This document shows positions 24,121-32,524 of a stretch of DNA of 64,000 nucleotides, piece after piece. Both the position numbers and the translations under genes were made by a program. The stretch spans positions 1 to 64,000 of the forward strand of contig JAFKKG010000041.1 in NCBI GenBank assembly GCA_017305715.1. Direction: 5' to 3'. The DNA comes from Hyphomicrobiales bacterium. GTDB lineage: Bacteria > Pseudomonadota > Alphaproteobacteria > Rhizobiales > Xanthobacteraceae. How positions within the stretch are numbered: position 1 is the first letter of the stretch; the number at the start of each line of letters is the position of its first letter. Under the pieces are notes generated by a model. The model was given only the letters and a program-made list of their open reading frames with translations, was not told where the DNA came from and made no database searches.

Positions 24121-25707
24121 ATGCTGAAGCAATTTGTTATGGGTCTTGCTGTGGTCGGCGGCCTTTCCGGAGGCGCTCTTGCGCTCTCCGCCACGGCGCT
24201 TTCCAGTGCAGCCTTTGCCCAGGAGCCGAAAGCCGGCGGCGTCATCAATGCCGTCATCCAGCCCGAACCGCCGGGCCTGATGATGGGTATCGTGCAGAAC
24301 GGCCCGACCCAGATGGTCTCCGGCAACATCTATGAAGGCCTGCTGCGTTATGGCCCAAAGCTGGAGCCGCTACCCGGTCTCGCCGAGAGCTGGACGGTCA
24401 GCGAAGACGGCAAGGTCTACACTTTCAAGCTTCGCAAGGGCGTCACCTGGCACGACGGCAAACCGTTCACGTCGGCCGACGTCGCCTTCTCGATCGAATT
24501 CCTCAAGCAGACCCACGCCCGCGCCCGCGGCAATCTCGCCCAGCTCGACAAGGTGGAAACACCGGACGAGACCACCGTCGTGTTCACGCTGAAGCAGCCG
24601 TTCGGGCCGTTCATCGGCATCTTCGAGGTCGGTTCGCTGCCGATGATTCCAAAGCACGTCTACGAAGGGACCGACTTCAAGACCAATCCGGCCAACAACA
24701 CGCCCATCGGCACCGGCCCCTTCATGTTCAAGGAATGGCAGAAGGGCTCGTTCATCCGCCTCGTCAAGAATCCGAACTATTACATCAAGGGCAAGCCCAA
24801 CCTCGACGAGATCTACTGGCACGTCATCCCCGACGCCGCGGCGCGCTCCGTGGCGTTCGAAACCGGAAAGGTCGACGTGTTGCCGGGCGGCTCGGTTGAG
24901 AATTTCGACGTGCCGCGCCTGAGCAAGCTCAAGAACGTCTGCGTCACCGGGGCGGGGTGGGAATTCTTCAGCCCGCATTCATGGCTGTGGCTCAACAACC
25001 GCTCTGGCCCGACCGCCAACAAAAAATTCCGCCAGGCCGTGATGTTCGCGATCGACCGCAATTTCGCCAAGGACGTGATCTGGAACGGCCTCGGCAAGGT
25101 CGCGACCGGTCCGTCCGCCTCCTCGATCAAATATTACACCGACGCGGTGACGAAATACGATTTCGATCCGGCCAAGGCGAAGGCCCTGCTCAAGGAGGCC
25201 GGCTACAATGGCGAGAAGGTCCGCCTGCTGCCGCTGCCTTACGGCGAAACCTGGCAGCGCTGGGCCGAGGCCGTGAAGCAGAACCTGCAGGACGTCGGCA
25301 TCAATATCGAGATGGTGGCGACCGATGTGCCCGGCTGGAATCAGAAAACCGCCGACTGGGACTATGATATCGCCTTCACCTATCTCTATCAGTACGGCGA
25401 TCCCGCACTCGGCGTCGGCCGCAACTACATCTCCAGCCAGATCGTCAAGGGCTCGCCATTCAACAACGTCGAGGGCTACAACAATCCGGAGATCGACCAG
25501 TTGTTCGCCGACGGCGCGGTCGCCTTCCCGGATTCAAAGCGCCAGGAGATCTACACCAAGGCACAGAAGATCCTGACCGACGATGTGCCGGTGGCATGGC
25601 TGCTCGAACTGCAGTTCCCCACCATCACCCGCTGCAACGTCAAGAATCTCGTCACGACCGCGATCGGCGTCAATGACGGTTTTCGCGACGCATGGATCGA
25701 GAAGTAA
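24121..25707 (+). CDS. ABC transporter periplasmic binding protein, dipeptide/oligopeptide (SBP family 5)
   Basis: 528 residues with a signal peptide ending near SSAAFA (residue 33). The SBP_bac_5 pattern is clear: GNIYEGLLRYGPKLEPLPGL, VYTFKLRKGVTWHDGKPFTS, NTPIGTGPFMFKEW, and a C-terminal RQEIYTKAQKILTDDVP. It captures the ligand in the periplasm for the permeases that follow. The family binds peptides, but also many opines, amines and glycans. Gene order SBP, permease, permease, fused ATPase is a complete importer. A strong hairpin after the stop codon (25721-25748) may favour expression of this subunit. Confidence 0.92.
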   Translation: MLKQFVMGLAVVGGLSGGALALSATALSSAAFAQEPKAGGVINAVIQPEPPGLMMGIVQNGPTQMVSGNIYEGLLRYGPKLEPLPGLAESWTVSEDGKVYTFKLRKGVTWHDGKPFTSADVAFSIEFLKQTHARARGNLAQLDKVETPDETTVVFTLKQPFGPFIGIFEVGSLPMIPKHVYEGTDFKTNPANNTPIGTGPFMFKEWQKGSFIRLVKNPNYYIKGKPNLDEIYWHVIPDAAARSVAFETGKVDVLPGGSVENFDVPRLSKLKNVCVTGAGWEFFSPHSWLWLNNRSGPTANKKFRQAVMFAIDRNFAKDVIWNGLGKVATGPSASSIKYYTDAVTKYDFDPAKAKALLKEAGYNGEKVRLLPLPYGETWQRWAEAVKQNLQDVGINIEMVATDVPGWNQKTADWDYDIAFTYLYQYGDPALGVGRNYISSQIVKGSPFNNVEGYNNPEIDQLFADGAVAFPDSKRQEIYTKAQKILTDDVPVAWLLELQFPTITRCNVKNLVTTAIGVNDGFRDAWIEK

Positions 25708-25720
25708 CATCGTGACATCC

Positions 25721-25748
25721 GGACCGCGGCGGCGTTCCGCCGCGGTCC
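25721..25748 (+). terminator. Strong intercistronic hairpin after the binding-protein gene
   Basis: GGACCGCGGCGG (25721-25732) and CCGCCGCGGTCC (25737-25748) form a perfect 12-bp stem with a CGTT loop. It has no U-tract. Placed between binding protein and permease, it probably protects the upstream mRNA 3' end or attenuates read-through, giving excess binding protein. Confidence 0.65.
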
Positions 25749-25776
25749 TCAACACCAAAAGCAGCGGAACTCCACG

Positions 25777-26748
25777 ATGCTCGCATTCATTGCCCAACGC
25801 ATCGGCAAGGCCGTCATCGTCCTGTTGGCCATCGTCGTCCTCAACTTCGTCCTGATCCGCATGGCGCCCGGCGATCCGGCGCTGGTGATGGCCGGTGAAG
25901 CCGGCGCGGGCGACCAGATCTTCCTCGCCCAGCTGCGCGAGAAATTCGGCCTCGACCAGCCGCTGCCGGTGCAGTTGTTCCTCTATGTCAAGGGCATCGT
26001 CAGTCTCGATCTCGGTTTTTCGTTCCGGCAGCAGATGCCGGTCTCGAAACTGATTGTGGACCGCCTTCCGGCCACGCTGCTGCTGACCGGCACCGCATTT
26101 GCGATCTCACTCGCCTTCGGCGTCCTGTTCGGAACGTTGGCGGCGCGCCGCGCCGGCAGCTGGACCGACACCGCGATCACGATATTGGCGCTGATCTTCT
26201 ACGCCACGCCGCTGTTCTGGGTCGCGCTGATGGCGATCCTGCTGTTCTCGGTCACGATGGATTGGCTGCCGAGCTTTGGCTATGAGACCGTCGGCGCGAA
26301 TTATACCGGGCTGGCCCACGTGCTCGATGTCGGCGCGCATCTGATCATGCCGGCGACGACGATCGGCCTGTTCTTCATGGCGACCTATGCCCGCATGACC
26401 CGCGCCTCGATGCTCGAGGTCAAACGGCTCGATTTCGTCAAGACCGCTCGCGCCAAGGGTCTTCGCGAGGCCGTAATCCAGCGCCGTCACGTGCTGCGCA
26501 ACGCGCTGCTGCCGGTGGTGACGCTGGCGGGCCTGCAGGCGGGCACGCTGGTCGGCGGCGCCGTGCTGACCGAGACCGTGTTCGCGTGGCCCGGCATCGG
26601 GCGGCTGATGTACGAGGCGCTGCTGCAGCGCGACTATAATTTGCTGCTTGGCGTCTTCGTGGTTTGCTCGGCGATGGTGCTGGCCTTCAACCTGATCACC
26701 GATCTAATCTACCGCTCGGTCGATCCCCGCATCGAGTTCGCCGCATGA
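25777..26748 (+). CDS. ABC transporter permease (DppB type)
   Basis: 323 residues with six predicted membrane spans. The DppB/OppB landmarks are LIRMAPGDPALVMAGEAGAG near the N-terminus, LPATLLLTGTAFAISLAFGVL, and the ATPase-contact EAA-like loop ARAKGLREAVIQRRHVLRNALLP. The end RSVDPRIEF is typical of this subunit. It forms half of the transmembrane channel of the inner-membrane importer. Its stop overlaps the next ATG (ATGA at 26745). Confidence 0.92.
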   Translation: MLAFIAQRIGKAVIVLLAIVVLNFVLIRMAPGDPALVMAGEAGAGDQIFLAQLREKFGLDQPLPVQLFLYVKGIVSLDLGFSFRQQMPVSKLIVDRLPATLLLTGTAFAISLAFGVLFGTLAARRAGSWTDTAITILALIFYATPLFWVALMAILLFSVTMDWLPSFGYETVGANYTGLAHVLDVGAHLIMPATTIGLFFMATYARMTRASMLEVKRLDFVKTARAKGLREAVIQRRHVLRNALLPVVTLAGLQAGTLVGGAVLTETVFAWPGIGRLMYEALLQRDYNLLLGVFVVCSAMVLAFNLITDLIYRSVDPRIEFAA

Positions 26749-27584
26749 GACAGTTCTGGCGAATGATGCTGCGCAATCCCGGCGGGCTGATCGGCCTCGT
26801 GATCTTGACGATTGCGATTGCGGTCGCCGTGTTCGGTCCGCTGCTGTTTCCGACCTCGCCCTGGCGCATGGTGCAACGGCCGTTCCTGCCGCCCTTCACG
26901 CTGGCCGGCCTGCCGCTCGGCACCGACGCGCTCGGCCGCGACGTGATGGCGGGGATCATCTATGGCGCCCGCGTCTCGCTGCTGGTCGGCCTGGTCTCGA
27001 CGTTGGCCGCCCTCGCGGTCGGCATTCCCGTCGGCGCTGCGGCCGGCTATTTCGGCGGCCGCATCGGCGACGCCCTGATGCGCTTCACCGAATTCTTCCA
27101 GACCGTGCCGAGCTTTGCGCTGGCGATCGTGCTGGTCGCGGTACTGCAACCATCGATCGTCTCGATCGTGATTGCAATCGCCATCGTCAGTTGGCCGCCG
27201 GTAGCGCGGCTGGTGCGCGGCGAGGTGTTGTCGCTGCGCACCCGCGAATATGTCCAGGCGGCGATCGTCACCGGGCAGACCAATAGCTGGATCATCTGGC
27301 GCGAGATCCTGCCCAACGCCCTTTCGCCCGTCATCGTGCTGGCGTCGCTGATGGTTGCCACTGCCATTTTGCTCGAATCATCGCTCTCGTTTCTCGGCCT
27401 GGGCGATCCCAATCTGATGTCATGGGGTTACATGGTCGGCGCCGGCCGCACCGTCATTCGCCAAGCCTGGTGGATCACGGTGTTTCCCGGCCTCGCCATC
27501 CTGGTCTCGGTGCTGGCGCTGAACCTGATCGGCGAAGGCCTCAACGACGCGCTCAACCCGCGCCTCGGCAAGGACGGGCGCTGA
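26745..27584 (+). CDS. ABC transporter permease (DppC type)
   Basis: 279 residues from the ATG at 26745 overlapping the preceding stop; longer frames lie inside the DppB gene. It shows the OppC_N start (RMMLRNPGGLIGLVILTIAI), the LPLGTDALGRDVMAGIIYGARVSL motif and the ATPase loop EYVQAAIVTGQTNSWIIWREILPNAL. It pairs with the DppB-type subunit. Confidence 0.92.
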   Translation: MRQFWRMMLRNPGGLIGLVILTIAIAVAVFGPLLFPTSPWRMVQRPFLPPFTLAGLPLGTDALGRDVMAGIIYGARVSLLVGLVSTLAALAVGIPVGAAAGYFGGRIGDALMRFTEFFQTVPSFALAIVLVAVLQPSIVSIVIAIAIVSWPPVARLVRGEVLSLRTREYVQAAIVTGQTNSWIIWREILPNALSPVIVLASLMVATAILLESSLSFLGLGDPNLMSWGYMVGAGRTVIRQAWWITVFPGLAILVSVLALNLIGEGLNDALNPRLGKDGR

Positions 27585-27586
27585 GC

Positions 27587-29203
27587 ATGTCGGATACATC
27601 AGTCACTATCAAAGACCTCAAACTGGCGCTGCCATCAGGCAGCGACCGCGCCTACGCCGTGGACGGCGTGTCGTTCGACCTCACCGCCGGCAAGATCCTT
27701 TGCGTGGTCGGCGAATCCGGCTCGGGAAAATCGATGTGCGCGCATGCGCTGATGGGCCTGTTGCCCGACACCGTGATCGCCGAAGCCGGCGAGATCATGT
27801 TTGGCGGACAGAATCTGCTGACCGTTAACGAAGAAGGCTGGCTCGGCTTGCGCGGCCGCCGCATCGCCATGGTGTTTCAAGAGCCGATGACCGCGCTCAA
27901 TCCCCTGATGCGGATCGGCGACCAGATCGCCGAGATGTTCGAGGCGCACGGCCTGCTGACGCCGAAGCAACGAAAGCAGAAGGCCGTCAGCCTGCTACGG
28001 GAAGTCGGCCTACCCGACCCCGGACGGAGCGTGCGCGCCTATCCGCACCAGCTCTCCGGCGGACAGCGGCAGCGCGCGATGATCGCGATGGCGCTGGCGC
28101 TCGAACCGGCCGTCCTGGTGGCGGATGAACCAACGACCGCGCTCGACGTCACCACACAGGCGCAAATCCTGAAACTGATCCGCGACCTGCAGCGCAGCCG
28201 CAACATGGCCGTGATGTTCATCACCCATGATTTCGGCGTCGTCACCGATATCGCCGACCGCGTCGTCGTGCTCCAGCACGGCAAGGTGGTCGAACAGGGC
28301 GCGGCCGACGACGTGTTGTCGCGGCCGCAACATCCCTATACGCGCGCGCTGCTCGCCGCCGTGCCGAAATTGCAGCCGCCACCGCGCCTCTCCCGGCTCG
28401 ATCAGCCGAAGGTGGTTGAAGTGATCGGGATCGAAAAAACCTATGTCAGCGGTGGCGGCTGGTTCCAGCCGACGCGCAGCGTACAGGCGGCCAAGGAAGT
28501 CAGTTTTGACATCTTTCAGGGCGAGACGCTCGGCCTGGTCGGCGAGTCCGGTTCCGGAAAATCGTCGATCGCGCGCCTCATCATGCGCCTGATCGAGCCG
28601 GACCGTGGCACCGTACGCTTGGGCGAAACCGACCTGACCCGCGTCAACGGCAGGGCGTTACGCGCGGAGCGCCGCCGCATCCAGATGGTGTTTCAGGACC
28701 CGTTCGCCTCGCTCAATCCGCGCCGCAAGGTCGGCAACATCATCACCGACGGCCCGATCGCGCACGGCGCGGAGCCCGTGGCGGCGCGAAGACGCGCGCA
28801 CGAGCTATTGAGCCTGGTCGGCCTCAATGCCAGCGCGATGGAACGCTATCCGCACGAGTTTTCCGGCGGCCAGCGGCAGCGGATCGGGATTGCGCGGGCG
28901 CTGGCGCTCGATCCCGAAATCCTGGTGGCGGATGAGGCCGTCTCCGCGCTCGACGTTTCCGTGCAGGCGCAGGTTTTGAAACTGCTGGAAGACCTCAAGA
29001 CGCGGCTCGGCCTGTCGATGCTGTTCATCACCCACGATCTGCGGGTGGCGGCGCAGATCTGCGACCGGATCGCGGTGATGCAGCGCGGATCGATCGTCGA
29101 GCTGCGACCCGCCGCCGCACTGTTCTCCGCCCCCGAACACCCCTATACGCGTGAGCTGCTCGCCGCAGTGCCCGGCCAGATCTCGTCGTCCAAGGCGGCA
29201 TGA
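27587..29203 (+). CDS. ABC transporter ATP-binding protein, fused DppD-DppF
   Basis: 538 residues carrying two complete ATPase halves. The first has Walker A GESGSGKS (42-49) and the signature LSGGQRQRAMIAMAL with [14 protein letters not shown]. The second has another Walker [14 protein letters not shown] near 320 and FSGGQRQRIGIARALALDPE with VADEAVSALDVS. The fusion replaces separate D and F subunits and energises the import complex at the inner face of the membrane. The start ATG at 27587 follows the DppC stop by 2 bases; a longer frame runs within that gene and is not real. Confidence 0.92.
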   Translation: MSDTSVTIKDLKLALPSGSDRAYAVDGVSFDLTAGKILCVVGESGSGKSMCAHALMGLLPDTVIAEAGEIMFGGQNLLTVNEEGWLGLRGRRIAMVFQEPMTALNPLMRIGDQIAEMFEAHGLLTPKQRKQKAVSLLREVGLPDPGRSVRAYPHQLSGGQRQRAMIAMALALEPAVLVADEPTTALDVTTQAQILKLIRDLQRSRNMAVMFITHDFGVVTDIADRVVVLQHGKVVEQGAADDVLSRPQHPYTRALLAAVPKLQPPPRLSRLDQPKVVEVIGIEKTYVSGGGWFQPTRSVQAAKEVSFDIFQGETLGLVGESGSGKSSIARLIMRLIEPDRGTVRLGETDLTRVNGRALRAERRRIQMVFQDPFASLNPRRKVGNIITDGPIAHGAEPVAARRRAHELLSLVGLNASAMERYPHEFSGGQRQRIGIARALALDPEILVADEAVSALDVSVQAQVLKLLEDLKTRLGLSMLFITHDLRVAAQICDRIAVMQRGSIVELRPAAALFSAPEHPYTRELLAAVPGQISSSKAA

Positions 29204-29206
29204 ACG

Positions 29207-30142
29207 ATGCGTTGTGCGCTCGTCAGCAGCAGCGTCGATATCAGAGGCTACCTCGGGGCGGAATTTGCGCGCATCGCCGACCGCATCGAGATCGTCGACC
29301 ATCGCCGCAACGGATCGGACCCGGACATCCGCCTCGCCATCGCCTGGCATCCGCCGGCCGACGCCTTCGAGCGCTATCCGAATTTGAAGGCGGTCTGTTC
29401 GATCGGCGCCGGCGTCGACAATATTGTCGCCTGCCCCAGCCTGCGACCGGATATCGATGTCGTTCGCATCGTCGATCCCGTGCAGGCGCAAGCCATGTCG
29501 GGTTTTGTCCTCTGGCATGTGATCTCGCACCAGCGGCGTTTTGCAACTTATCTGGCCCAGCAGCGCGGCGGCATCTGGAAGCGTCTCCCGCAGCGCTCCG
29601 CACAGGATGTGCCGGTGGGCGTTCTCGGTTACGGCGAAATCGGCCAGCGGGTCGCGGCCGATCTCGCCCAGCTCGGCTTTCCGGTCATGGTGTGGAGCCG
29701 GACGGACAAGCCGACCTCGCCTTCGATGCGGGCATTCCACGGCGCTTCGGGCCTCTCCACCATGCTCGACAAAACCGAGGTGCTGGTGAACCTGCTGCCG
29801 CTGACGCAGCAGACCCAAGGCATCCTCAACGCCAACCTGTTCGCCCGAATGCGCCGCGGCGGCTATCTCATCCAGGTCGGCCGCGGCGAGCATCTGGTCG
29901 AGGCAGACCTGCTGGCCGCGCTGGAAAGCGGCCAACTCGGCGGCGCGGCACTCGACGTGTTCGCGGCCGAACCGCTGGCGTCCGGACATCCGTTCTGGCA
30001 TCATCCCAAAATCGTCGTGACGCCGCACGACGCCTGCGAAGTCCGGGTCGAAGCCGTCGCGACCACGGTCGTCGCCACCGCCGACGCGATACAAACCGGC
30101 CGGCGGCCGCCGAACGCGATCGACCGGCAACGCGGCTACTAG
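29207..30142 (+). CDS. ghrA: Glyoxylate/hydroxypyruvate reductase A-type D-2-hydroxyacid dehydrogenase
   Basis: 311 residues, typical of GhrA. The NAD(P) motif is GVLGYGEIGQRVAADL. The catalytic Arg lies in LIQVGRGEHLVEADL, the Glu in DVFAAEPL and the His in VVTPHDACE. It reduces 2-oxo acids such as glyoxylate or hydroxypyruvate to hydroxy acids, or works in reverse. It starts 3 bases after the ABC ATPase stop, so it belongs to the same transcript and probably acts on a product of the imported compound. Confidence 0.87.
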   Translation: MRCALVSSSVDIRGYLGAEFARIADRIEIVDHRRNGSDPDIRLAIAWHPPADAFERYPNLKAVCSIGAGVDNIVACPSLRPDIDVVRIVDPVQAQAMSGFVLWHVISHQRRFATYLAQQRGGIWKRLPQRSAQDVPVGVLGYGEIGQRVAADLAQLGFPVMVWSRTDKPTSPSMRAFHGASGLSTMLDKTEVLVNLLPLTQQTQGILNANLFARMRRGGYLIQVGRGEHLVEADLLAALESGQLGGAALDVFAAEPLASGHPFWHHPKIVVTPHDACEVRVEAVATTVVATADAIQTGRRPPNAIDRQRGY

Positions 30143-30164
30143 AATACGCCCTGGGGATCTTGCT

Positions 30165-31229
30165 GTGTCAGACTTTTCCTCCGCGATGGACGCGGCCCAT
30201 CCGATCGACGGCCTGCGCGCGGCGTCCAGCCTTCCCGAATCGCTCGCGCAGCACCTGGCCGCCGAACATTACGGCCTGGCCGCCACGGTGCATCGGCTCG
30301 ACAGCGAGCGCGACCAGAATTTTCGGCTGCGGACGCCGGATGGCCGCGAATATGTGTTGAAGATCGCCAATCCTTCGGAGGACCGCGCGGTCACGAATTT
30401 GCAGACCGAAGCGCTGGTTCAACTGGCGGCTGTCGAACCCGACCTGCCGGTGCCGCGTATCTTCCCGGCGCTGAACGGCAAGAGCGAACTCGAAATCAGC
30501 TTCGACGACGGCTCGATTCGGGTTGTGCGCTTGTTGTCCTTTCTCGCGGGAAAACCCTTTCACACGGTCGAAAGCACGCCAGCACTGCGGCGCGACCTCG
30601 GCCGATGCGCCGCACGGATGGCGCGCGGGCTTTCCGACTTCCGGCATCCCGGCGCCAACCACAAGCTGCTGTGGGACCTCCAGCACGCCGCCGAACTGCG
30701 CCCGCTGATCGATGCGGTGCCGGCCGACCGGCGCGCGCTGGTCGAACGCACCCTGGATCGGTTCGAGGCGCATGCGCTTCCCGTGCTCTCGAGCCTGCCC
30801 AGGCAGCCGTTGCACAACGATCTCAACCCACACAATATCGTGGTCGATTCCGCAGATTGCGAGCGGATCGCCGGGTTCATCGACTTTGGCGATATGACGT
30901 CGACCGCCCGGATCGTTGACCTCGCGGTGACGGGCGCCTATCAGGTCACCGATAGCGACGATCCGCTGGCGCCTGCCTGCGATATGATCGGGGCCTACCA
31001 TCGGGTGACGCCGCTAAACCCGGTCGAATTCGATATCCTGTTCGATCTGATGGCCACCCGCATGGTCATGACCATCGTGATTTCGAGCTGGCGGGCCATC
31101 CGCTATCCCGGGAATCGGGAGTACATTCTGCGCAACAATCCGGCGGCCTGGGGCCGATTGCAGCGCGTCGCTGATATTCCCCGGGCGCGGGCCAGGCAGC
31201 AGATCCAGTCCGCCTGCAATTCGGAGTGA
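30165..31229 (+). CDS. APH-fold kinase, hydroxylysine/amino-alcohol kinase-like
   Basis: 354 residues from a GTG at 30165. The aminoglycoside-phosphotransferase fold is shown by a Lys in EYVLKIANP, the catalytic loop HNDLNPHNIVV with D219, and the metal-binding IDFGD (239-243). Together with the next gene, a class III PLP enzyme, it matches the pair in which a kinase phosphorylates 5-hydroxylysine or ethanolamine and a PLP phospho-lyase then removes phosphate and ammonia. The specific substrate is inference. Antibiotic resistance is less likely given the operon. It starts 23 bases after the ghrA stop. Confidence 0.83.
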   Translation: MSDFSSAMDAAHPIDGLRAASSLPESLAQHLAAEHYGLAATVHRLDSERDQNFRLRTPDGREYVLKIANPSEDRAVTNLQTEALVQLAAVEPDLPVPRIFPALNGKSELEISFDDGSIRVVRLLSFLAGKPFHTVESTPALRRDLGRCAARMARGLSDFRHPGANHKLLWDLQHAAELRPLIDAVPADRRALVERTLDRFEAHALPVLSSLPRQPLHNDLNPHNIVVDSADCERIAGFIDFGDMTSTARIVDLAVTGAYQVTDSDDPLAPACDMIGAYHRVTPLNPVEFDILFDLMATRMVMTIVISSWRAIRYPGNREYILRNNPAAWGRLQRVADIPRARARQQIQSACNSE

Positions 31230-31232
31230 CCG

Positions 31233-32522
31233 ATGTCCACCGACCACAAGACCGCCTCGACCAACGACCTGATCGCACGGCGCAAGCGACTGCTCGGACC
31301 GGCCTATCGGCTGTTCTACGAGCAACCCGTGCAGTTCGTCCGCGGCGAAGGCGTCTGGCTCTACGATCCCGCCGGCAACGCCTATCTCGACGCCTATAAT
31401 AACGTGGCGTCGGTCGGACACTCCCACCCCCACGTCGTGCAGGCGATTGCCTCACAGGCCGCGGTGCTCAACACGCATACGCGCTATCTGCACGAGACCG
31501 TGCTCGATTACGCCGAAAAGCTGCTGGCCACCTTTCCCGTCGAGATCGGCCAGATCATGTTCACCTGCACCGGCAGCGAGGCCAACGATCTGGCGCTGCG
31601 CGTCGCCCGCACCTGCACCGGCGGCACCGGCTTCATCGTGACCGAAACCGCCTATCACGGCGTCACCAGCGCGCTGGCTGAACTCTCGCCCTCGCTTGGG
31701 TTGCCGATGGCCAAGGACAGCCACGCGCGGCTGGTGCCGGCGCCGCGCTCCGCCGGCGACGACACTGGCGAGATTTTTGCGCGGCACGTCCGCGGCGCGC
31801 TCGACGACATGAAGAAGAACGGCATTCGCCCCGCCGGATTGCTGGTCGATACGATCTTCTCCAGCGACGGCGTGTTTGCCGACCCCGCAGGCTTCCTCAA
31901 GCCCGCCGTCGAAGCCATTCGCGCCGCCGGCGGCCTCTTCATTGCCGACGAGGTGCAGCCCGGCTTTGGCCGCACCGGCGAACAGATGTGGGGTTTTGCC
32001 CGCCACGGCCTCGTTCCCGATCTGGTCACGATGGGCAAGCCGATGGGCAATGGCCATCCGGTCGCCGGCATGGCGGCGCGTCCGGAAGTGCTGGCCGAGT
32101 TCGGCGCGCGGTCGCGCTATTTCAACACGTTTGGCGGCAATCCGGTCTCCGCGGCGGCCGGCATCGCCGTGCTCGAAGTGATCGAGTCCGAAGGCTTGAT
32201 CGCCAATGCCCGGCGCGTCGGCGCCTATTTGCGCGATCAGTTTCGGCAATTGCAGTCACGCTATCCCTTGATCGCCGAAATTCGTGGCGCCGGGCTGTTC
32301 TTCGGCGTGGAGCTGCGGCACGGCGGGCCCGGCGGAACACCGGCCGCCAGTGAAACCGTTGCCATCGTCAACGCGCTGCGCGAGCGGCGCGTGCTGATCA
32401 GCGCGGCAGGACCGCAGGCCAATGTTCTCAAGATCCGGCCGCAACTGGTGTTCTCGACCGAACACGCCGACATGCTGGTCGACCGGCTCGATCAGTCGCT
32501 GCAGACGCTGAAGAAGACTTAG
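31233..32522 (+). CDS. Class III PLP enzyme, likely phospho-lyase of the AGXT2L type
   Basis: 429 residues. The segments ARRKRLLGPAYRLFYE, FVRGEGVWLYDPAGNAYLDA, YNNVASVGHSHPHVV and LNTHTRYLHETVLDYAEKL closely follow ethanolamine-phosphate and 5-phosphohydroxylysine phospho-lyases. The cofactor aspartate is D239 (IADEVQ) and the Schiff-base lysine K269 (MGKPMGNGHPV). It would eliminate phosphate and ammonia from a phosphorylated amino alcohol, giving an aldehyde. It lies 3 bases after the kinase gene. An ordinary aminotransferase role cannot be excluded by sequence alone. Confidence 0.83.
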   Translation: MSTDHKTASTNDLIARRKRLLGPAYRLFYEQPVQFVRGEGVWLYDPAGNAYLDAYNNVASVGHSHPHVVQAIASQAAVLNTHTRYLHETVLDYAEKLLATFPVEIGQIMFTCTGSEANDLALRVARTCTGGTGFIVTETAYHGVTSALAELSPSLGLPMAKDSHARLVPAPRSAGDDTGEIFARHVRGALDDMKKNGIRPAGLLVDTIFSSDGVFADPAGFLKPAVEAIRAAGGLFIADEVQPGFGRTGEQMWGFARHGLVPDLVTMGKPMGNGHPVAGMAARPEVLAEFGARSRYFNTFGGNPVSAAAGIAVLEVIESEGLIANARRVGAYLRDQFRQLQSRYPLIAEIRGAGLFFGVELRHGGPGGTPAASETVAIVNALRERRVLISAAGPQANVLKIRPQLVFSTEHADMLVDRLDQSLQTLKKT

Positions 32523-32524
32523 CT

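Noticed and set aside
30165-31229. Aminoglycoside resistance phosphotransferase
   Set aside because: The APH fold is shared by many small-molecule kinases. The operon with a phospho-lyase-like PLP enzyme and an importer favours a catabolic amino-alcohol kinase.
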